Assembly (NCBI GenBank): GCA_030647845.1 | Contig: JAUSIO010000055.1 | Span: forward strand, 1-8,010 | Reading direction: 5' to 3' | Source of the DNA: a bacterium | GTDB taxonomy: Bacteria > Patescibacteriota > Minisyncoccia > Phycocordibacterales > SBAW01 | Length of the DNA: 8,010 bases | Shown: positions 4,433 through 8,010 of the stretch, one piece after another | Numbering within the stretch: position 1 is the stretch's first letter | Layout of the letters: each line of letters begins with the position of its first letter | Notes under the pieces: model-generated | Told to the model about the DNA's origin: nothing | The model's database searches: none | Seen by the model: the letters and a program-made list of their open reading frames with translations, nothing else | Translations under genes and position numbers: made by a program

Positions 4433-6819
4433 TAGGCTTTTAAGAAGCCCAGCATATACACTTGGGGTTGTAACTTTTCGGTTAAAGCTCTGTATACCTG
4501 TTCAAAAGGTTTGAGGCTGACCGGAGGGAAATCGCCACTCTCGTTCCGTGCCTTGAGTGCGTTTCTGATTTGATACCACCCTACATCAGGACGATTTAGC
4601 TTCAGTTCATCTCGAACTGTTCTCGTATCTGTATGCACAAAGTAAGCTCGCCAAAGTTGCTTCCCCTCTTCTAATACTGCTGTGGCTTCGTCAGATAATT
4701 TTTTATCCGCCAAATACTTCACCATAACGTCCGACTCGAAACGCTCTGGCGCTCCGACCTCTTCTTCGGTAAAAGGAATAAAATGATTCACGATTGACCA
4801 TTTTTTATCGTTCCATTCCAAATCATTTGCACTTGCAGTTAAGTTGCTACCGTTGAATAACATCCACACTAAACAGTCATTTTTAAACTCGTCGGTTAGT
4901 GGTTCGCTTGGTTGCAGAAATTGATCTCGGTCGTTAATCCAAGTGTGTTTGACAATTTTTCTAACCGTAAATATTACATATGCCTTCCAAAGATTTTCAG
5001 AGGTAATGTACAGACCTCCGACGGTGCCGTAAATTGAAGACAGAATAAAAGTATTTTGCCCAGCGTGTTGCATGTCATTGCCAGCGCATACAAGAAAGCC
5101 GATTGCTCCATCACAAGTAGACGATCGGAGTAATTTCCCCGTATAGGGTGTTATTGCATTTTTAAGAGCAATACAAGGGATTCCGTTACTTTTTGGTCTA
5201 TCAATCCATGTATTCAAAAAAGCTGCATTCGGTAAATTATAAAAACTTTTTTCACCAATTGCATTAGCATTTTTATCCAATACTTCTGTGACTATTTCTA
5301 CGATTGGGGTTTTTGCATCATTTTGATCCGTCTTCCAAATTAAAAATCCTATTGGAAAGTCTCCCTTTATTCCGTCAAAAGATTTACTTGGTACAACAAA
5401 TCCATCGAGATACTCTGCGTTCCAATTTTGCCTAAACTTTTCAAAATTTGGAGCGTTTACATATTTGAGCTTACTAAAAATTCCAATTGTTGCGGTAGGA
5501 ATTTCTTTGGCTACGCGAGCAAGAAATTGAATAAATAATTCACGACTAGCCATTCCATCCCCAAGAAAAAGATGTTTCGCGACTTTTGTAGTCTTGGAAA
5601 CATCGCCCTTATGTGAATATTCTTCAGAAAGTCCACTGGTAGCCTCTGCATACGGCGGGTTTATGAGCACCAAAATCTTTTTGCCACTAGCGATTGCTTT
5701 GCGTAAACCCTCGGGGATTTTGTTGGTGAGCGAGTAATCTATCGTGCCGTCGTCGGTAATGTCATCATTCAAATAATCATATTGAAACCTTTGCGCGGCG
5801 ACACACGTTTTGGTTGCTTTCATCACATCCACGTCTGCACTATCGAGCGTCGACATATAGATGTTGCGCGGGTTGCTATGTTTGACCTCGAGGTTCCCTA
5901 CCCCGCAGCACATGTCCCACACTATGTATTCTTGTTGCCAATTATCACCCAGAGTTTCGGTAAGTTTGTCGTAGGCTTTGTCCACAACTTGTAGTGGTGT
6001 GTAGTACGCGCCCTTGAAACTTCTCTCGTCGAGCGGGATGAGACTATCTCGACGCTCCAACAAATAATTGCGGTACTCGGCTTTTGGTGGCCGATTGTAG
6101 ATAGCCCAAAATCGCCGATACCCTTCTTTGCTGCCGAGCTCATAGAGCTTGCCGCCCAAGCTAAAAACCGGCGCGTTACTTTTGTGGAGTAATTCGGCGG
6201 GCAAATCATTGAGTGCGGAAATCGTACCGTCGCTCATGATATCTGCAAAGAACAGCAGTGCGTAGTTATCTTCTGTCACGTCTTTTATTTCGCGCCCTAT
6301 TTCCTCGACCCATTTATCGAAAACCTGTTTTAGGTTGTCTGGAGTAATTTGAATCCTAATAATCTCGCCGCTCTTGATGGCACTCTTAATAGCCTCAATA
6401 AATTCTTCTTCATGTGTTTTTATCTTGAACGAGACAAAGTGTGTGCCTATATGCGCCGAAACAACGTCGAGCGCTTCTGGCGTAACATCACTCGCCGACT
6501 TTCCCCATTTGATTATTTTCTTTTCAAGAAGAGGCAAAACATCCACAGTTTTCATAATTGCCGCCTTTTGCGTATCAATGACACCTAGGAATGGTGGTAG
6601 AGACTCGCCGTGGTTGAGCGACACTTGGACATAGTGCAAAAGCTGCGTGAACATCGCATAGCTCGACAGTTTGTATCCTATCTTTGCCTCGAACCAAATC
6701 TCTTTGGTCTGAATATCCACGAGTCCTTTTTGGTATTCCTTTAACCCAAGTGCTTTTATATAGATGTCTTTAACATCCTCTTCGCTTGTGGCTTTTTGTA
6801 GTTTTTCCCAAAGACTCAT
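4432..6819 (-). CDS. N6-adenine DNA methyltransferase with probable N-terminal nuclease domain (type IIG-like restriction-modification enzyme)
   Basis: The protein has 795 residues. The methyltransferase core has GAYYTP (270-275), the AdoMet-binding WDMCCGVGNLE (301-311, motif I) and the catalytic INPPY (386-390, motif IV), which marks N6-adenine methylation. Before it, residues 30-65 carry a PD-(D/E)xK-like pattern. D35 is in KGLVDIQ, E44-A45-K46 in WFEAKIG, and Q59 in a following helix (FTQLLHYVQ). Together they suggest a cleavage domain fused to the methylase, as in type IIG enzymes. Residues about 400-795 would hold target recognition; FDGIKGDFPIGFLIW (481-495) is typical of the end of such methylase cores. 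No helicase motifs are present, ruling out a type ISP enzyme. The ATG overlaps the tsaE stop (ATGA), so it is translationally coupled to tsaE; no strong Shine-Dalgarno is seen. The region encoding about residues 400-680 is markedly AT-richer than both ends. Alternative: an orphan methyltransferase with an inactive N-terminal domain. Confidence 0.88.
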   Translation of the reverse strand: MSLWEKLQKATSEEDVKDIYIKALGLKEYQKGLVDIQTKEIWFEAKIGYKLSSYAMFTQLLHYVQVSLNHGESLPPFLGVIDTQKAAIMKTVDVLPLLEKKIIKWGKSASDVTPEALDVVSAHIGTHFVSFKIKTHEEEFIEAIKSAIKSGEIIRIQITPDNLKQVFDKWVEEIGREIKDVTEDNYALLFFADIMSDGTISALNDLPAELLHKSNAPVFSLGGKLYELGSKEGYRRFWAIYNRPPKAEYRNYLLERRDSLIPLDERSFKGAYYTPLQVVDKAYDKLTETLGDNWQQEYIVWDMCCGVGNLEVKHSNPRNIYMSTLDSADVDVMKATKTCVAAQRFQYDYLNDDITDDGTIDYSLTNKIPEGLRKAIASGKKILVLINPPYAEATSGLSEEYSHKGDVSKTTKVAKHLFLGDGMASRELFIQFLARVAKEIPTATIGIFSKLKYVNAPNFEKFRQNWNAEYLDGFVVPSKSFDGIKGDFPIGFLIWKTDQNDAKTPIVEIVTEVLDKNANAIGEKSFYNLPNAAFLNTWIDRPKSNGIPCIALKNAITPYTGKLLRSSTCDGAIGFLVCAGNDMQHAGQNTFILSSIYGTVGGLYITSENLWKAYVIFTVRKIVKHTWINDRDQFLQPSEPLTDEFKNDCLVWMLFNGSNLTASANDLEWNDKKWSIVNHFIPFTEEEVGAPERFESDVMVKYLADKKLSDEATAVLEEGKQLWRAYFVHTDTRTVRDELKLNRPDVGWYQIRNALKARNESGDFPPVSLKPFEQVYRALTEKLQPQVYMLGFLKA

Positions 6820-7289
6820 ACCACTTCAATATACCGCTCTCCTTCGCCCGCGTCTGTAGAGGAAAAGTTTAAGACAAGGTCGGGGGTTGGGAGAGCGTCG
6901 CCTAGGCGCTCGGGCCACTCGACCACGACTAGCGCGTGCGGGTCGTCAAGAAATGTTTCGGGCCGCAGGGCGGCAAACTGCTCGGGCGCGTCGAGCCGGT
7001 AGGCATCGACATGTACTAACCGTTCAAACCTCTGTAGGAATAAGCTCACGGTCGACGTGTTATTCCTATCTGGTTTTGGTAGCTCATACGACTTCATTAG
7101 CACGTAGGTGGGGCTTTGTACCACATCGACAACCCCAAGTTCGCGCGCAAGCGCTTGGGTAAAGGTGGTTTTACCTGCGCCGAGCTCGCCGCGCAGAGCA
7201 ACAATAGCCGCACGTTCCCCTGTTTGTGGTATGTATTCCAAAACTTTCCGGGCAAACTCACCTATATTGTCTAACGACACCTTCTGCAT
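6816..7289 (-). CDS. tsaE: tRNA threonylcarbamoyladenosine biosynthesis ATPase TsaE
   Basis: TsaE is the small P-loop ATPase that works with TsaB and TsaD to make t6A at position 37 of ANN-decoding tRNAs in the cytoplasm. From the ATG at 7287-7289 it has 157 residues, close to the family's usual 150. Visible motifs are the Walker A RGELGAGKTT (33-42), QSPTYVLMKSYE (58-69, family SPTF/Y), HVDAYRL (93-99) and VVVEWPERL (121-129, family 'EWpe'). A GTG at 7304 would add five residues, but it lies upstream of the -10 element, so the ATG is preferred. Between SYEL and LVHVD there are about 20 residues where E. coli has about four. Part of this (residues 74-85, RNNTSTVSLFL region) is encoded by a 34-bp palindrome. 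The stop overlaps the methyltransferase start by four bases, tying a housekeeping gene to a probable defence gene. Confidence 0.95.
   Translation of the reverse strand: MQKVSLDNIGEFARKVLEYIPQTGERAAIVALRGELGAGKTTFTQALARELGVVDVVQSPTYVLMKSYELPKPDRNNTSTVSLFLQRFERLVHVDAYRLDAPEQFAALRPETFLDDPHALVVVEWPERLGDALPTPDLVLNFSSTDAGEGERYIEVV
7035..7068. repeat. 34-bp palindrome inside tsaE
   Basis: TAGGAATAA (7035-7043) and TTATTCCTA (7060-7068) are perfect 9-base inverted arms. Inside them CACG (7047-7050) and CGTG (7056-7059) pair across a 5-base loop, with a 3-base bulge (GCT) on one side. The palindrome falls on the part of TsaE that is longer than in E. coli and contains no family motif. Its AT-rich arms stand out in a GC-rich gene. 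Confidence 0.55.
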
Positions 7290-7306
7290 ACCTGTATAAT
7301 ACACAC
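7290..7306. promoter_or_regulatory. Overlapping divergent promoters of tsaE and the pilB-like gene
   Basis: Only 17 bases separate the two ATGs. On the plus strand TATAAT (7295-7300) is a perfect -10, followed by ACACAC and the ATG at 7307. On the minus strand TATTAT (7301-7296) is followed by ACAGGT and the tsaE ATG. The two -10 hexamers share five bases, so both promoters cannot be occupied at once. Both give transcription start at the A of the ATG. No clear -35 is present for either. Confidence 0.55.
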
Positions 7307-8010
7307 ATGGTTGTGTTTAACGATGCAGAACAGGAAAAACGGCTAGAGTTTTTAAAAAAGCGCGAGGAGGAAGAGCTCGCGCAAATGCTCTCGCGCAAGT
7401 ACGGTGTCGAGTACATCGACCTGTCGCTTGTCGCGGTCAACTCCGATGCGCTACGCCTACTGACCGAAGCAGAGTCACGCGAGGCAGAAGCAGCACTCTT
7501 TGGACAAGTGGGGAAAAAATTGAGTTTGGCGGCACGCGCGCCCGAAAATCCAAAAGTAAAAAATCTAAAAACAAAACTCGAAGAGCGCGGCTTCACGGTA
7601 ACTATTTTTATGGCATCGCAAGAGTCGCTAAAGCGCGCCTTCGGGCGCTACGCCGACATCTCCTACGCAACCGAGTCGAAGGCAGGCGTCTTCGAACTCT
7701 CCAGTGACGACCTCGAAGACCTGCTCGAGAAAGTCACCGGTCTCAGCGACATTGGCACACTGATACAAGAGGCGATAGCGATGAAACGTGCGTACCGCAT
7801 CACCCGAATTTTAGAAGTGATACTCGCAGGTGGGCTCGCTACTGGCGCCTCAGACATCCATTTTGAACCAGAAGAAACGGTAGTACGCCTGCGCTACCGC
7901 CTCGATGGCGTGCTCGTTGATGTTGTGCCATTCGACCCCGAAACATACCACCTGGTGCTCTCACGGCTTAAGCTCTTGTCGGGGCTCAAATTCAACATTG
8001 CCAGCGACGC
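7307..8010 (+). CDS. PilB/GspE-type secretion ATPase, N-terminal part (3' end outside window)
   Basis: The frame is open from the ATG at 7307 to the window edge, giving 234 codons. The family powers type IV pilus assembly or type II secretion from the cytoplasmic face of the inner membrane. Residues about 1-60 are a charged helix followed by LAQMLSRKYGVEYIDLSLVAV, the usual beginning of the MshEN / T2SSE N-terminal domain. Residues about 75-140 hold the remaining small domain. At 181-203 ASDIHFEPEETVVRLRYRLDGVL is the hallmark start of the N1 domain just before the ATPase core. LSRLKLLSGLKFNIASD follows, where relatives have the segment leading to the 'qDGR' motif. Walker A and B lie beyond the window, so whether it is PilB, GspE or another member cannot be decided. 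It has no Shine-Dalgarno and probably starts as a leaderless mRNA. It is codon- and GC-like polA, unlike the AT-rich block. Confidence 0.9.
   Translation, partial: MVVFNDAEQEKRLEFLKKREEEELAQMLSRKYGVEYIDLSLVAVNSDALRLLTEAESREAEAALFGQVGKKLSLAARAPENPKVKNLKTKLEERGFTVTIFMASQESLKRAFGRYADISYATESKAGVFELSSDDLEDLLEKVTGLSDIGTLIQEAIAMKRAYRITRILEVILAGGLATGASDIHFEPEETVVRLRYRLDGVLVDVVPFDPETYHLVLSRLKLLSGLKFNIASD

Noticed and set aside
7290..7304. GTG start for tsaE at 7304
   Set aside because: It lies upstream of and across the -10 element, and the family N-terminus is well served by the ATG at 7289.
1..8010. CRISPR array, transposase or rRNA genes
   Set aside because: No regularly spaced direct repeats, no DDE-type transposase frame and no rRNA signature were found on either strand.

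Overview
The window most likely comes from a Candidate Phyla Radiation bacterium (Patescibacteria, probably Parcubacteria-like). The assignment rests on several traits: a very short, divergent DNA polymerase III delta subunit; a DNA polymerase I with no proofreading domain; a palindromic repeat inside a gene that translates as LPTGRQ, a peptide I remember as recurrent in Parcubacteria; and a LAGLIDADG-type gene end. This is recognition by eye, not a database result.

Layout, left to right. Bases 1-227 (+) are the end of a LAGLIDADG homing-endonuclease-like gene. It meets holA (222-791, -) tail to tail with a 6-base overlap. A 109-base gap separates holA from polA (901-3348, -). Bases 3349-3594 hold a polA promoter candidate and a good forward promoter candidate, followed by either a 41-residue very basic ORF or a structured RNA. 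Next, all on the minus strand, come a HEPN-like protein gene (3595-4137), a 56-codon partner directly upstream of it (4140-4310), and a large N6-adenine methyltransferase with a probable N-terminal nuclease domain (4432-6819). The methyltransferase start overlaps the stop of tsaE (6816-7289, -). tsaE is divergent from a PilB/GspE-type secretion ATPase gene (7307 onward, +), which runs off the window.

How the genes relate. holA and polA serve replication and repair. tsaE serves the t6A tRNA modification pathway. The pilB-like gene would power a type IV pilus or type II-like secretion machine. Between these housekeeping genes lies an AT-richer block: the methyltransferase/nuclease, the 56-residue protein and the HEPN-like protein. 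This looks like a small defence or toxin-antitoxin-like module, possibly a single-chain restriction-modification enzyme with a linked RNase-type toxin. That assembly is the best candidate here for an undescribed system. Its function is inferred.

Two patterns cut across gene boundaries. First, three housekeeping genes each carry a palindrome inside the reading frame: 20 bp in holA, 96 bp (exactly 32 codons) in polA and 34 bp in tsaE. The polA and tsaE copies lie in stretches that look tolerant of insertion, as palindromic elements that colonise coding genes would. Second, four genes (polA, the 56-codon gene, tsaE and pilB-like) have a -10-like hexamer exactly six bases before the ATG. That would put transcription start on the A of the start codon, so these mRNAs may be leaderless. 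No tRNA, rRNA, CRISPR array or transposase gene was seen.
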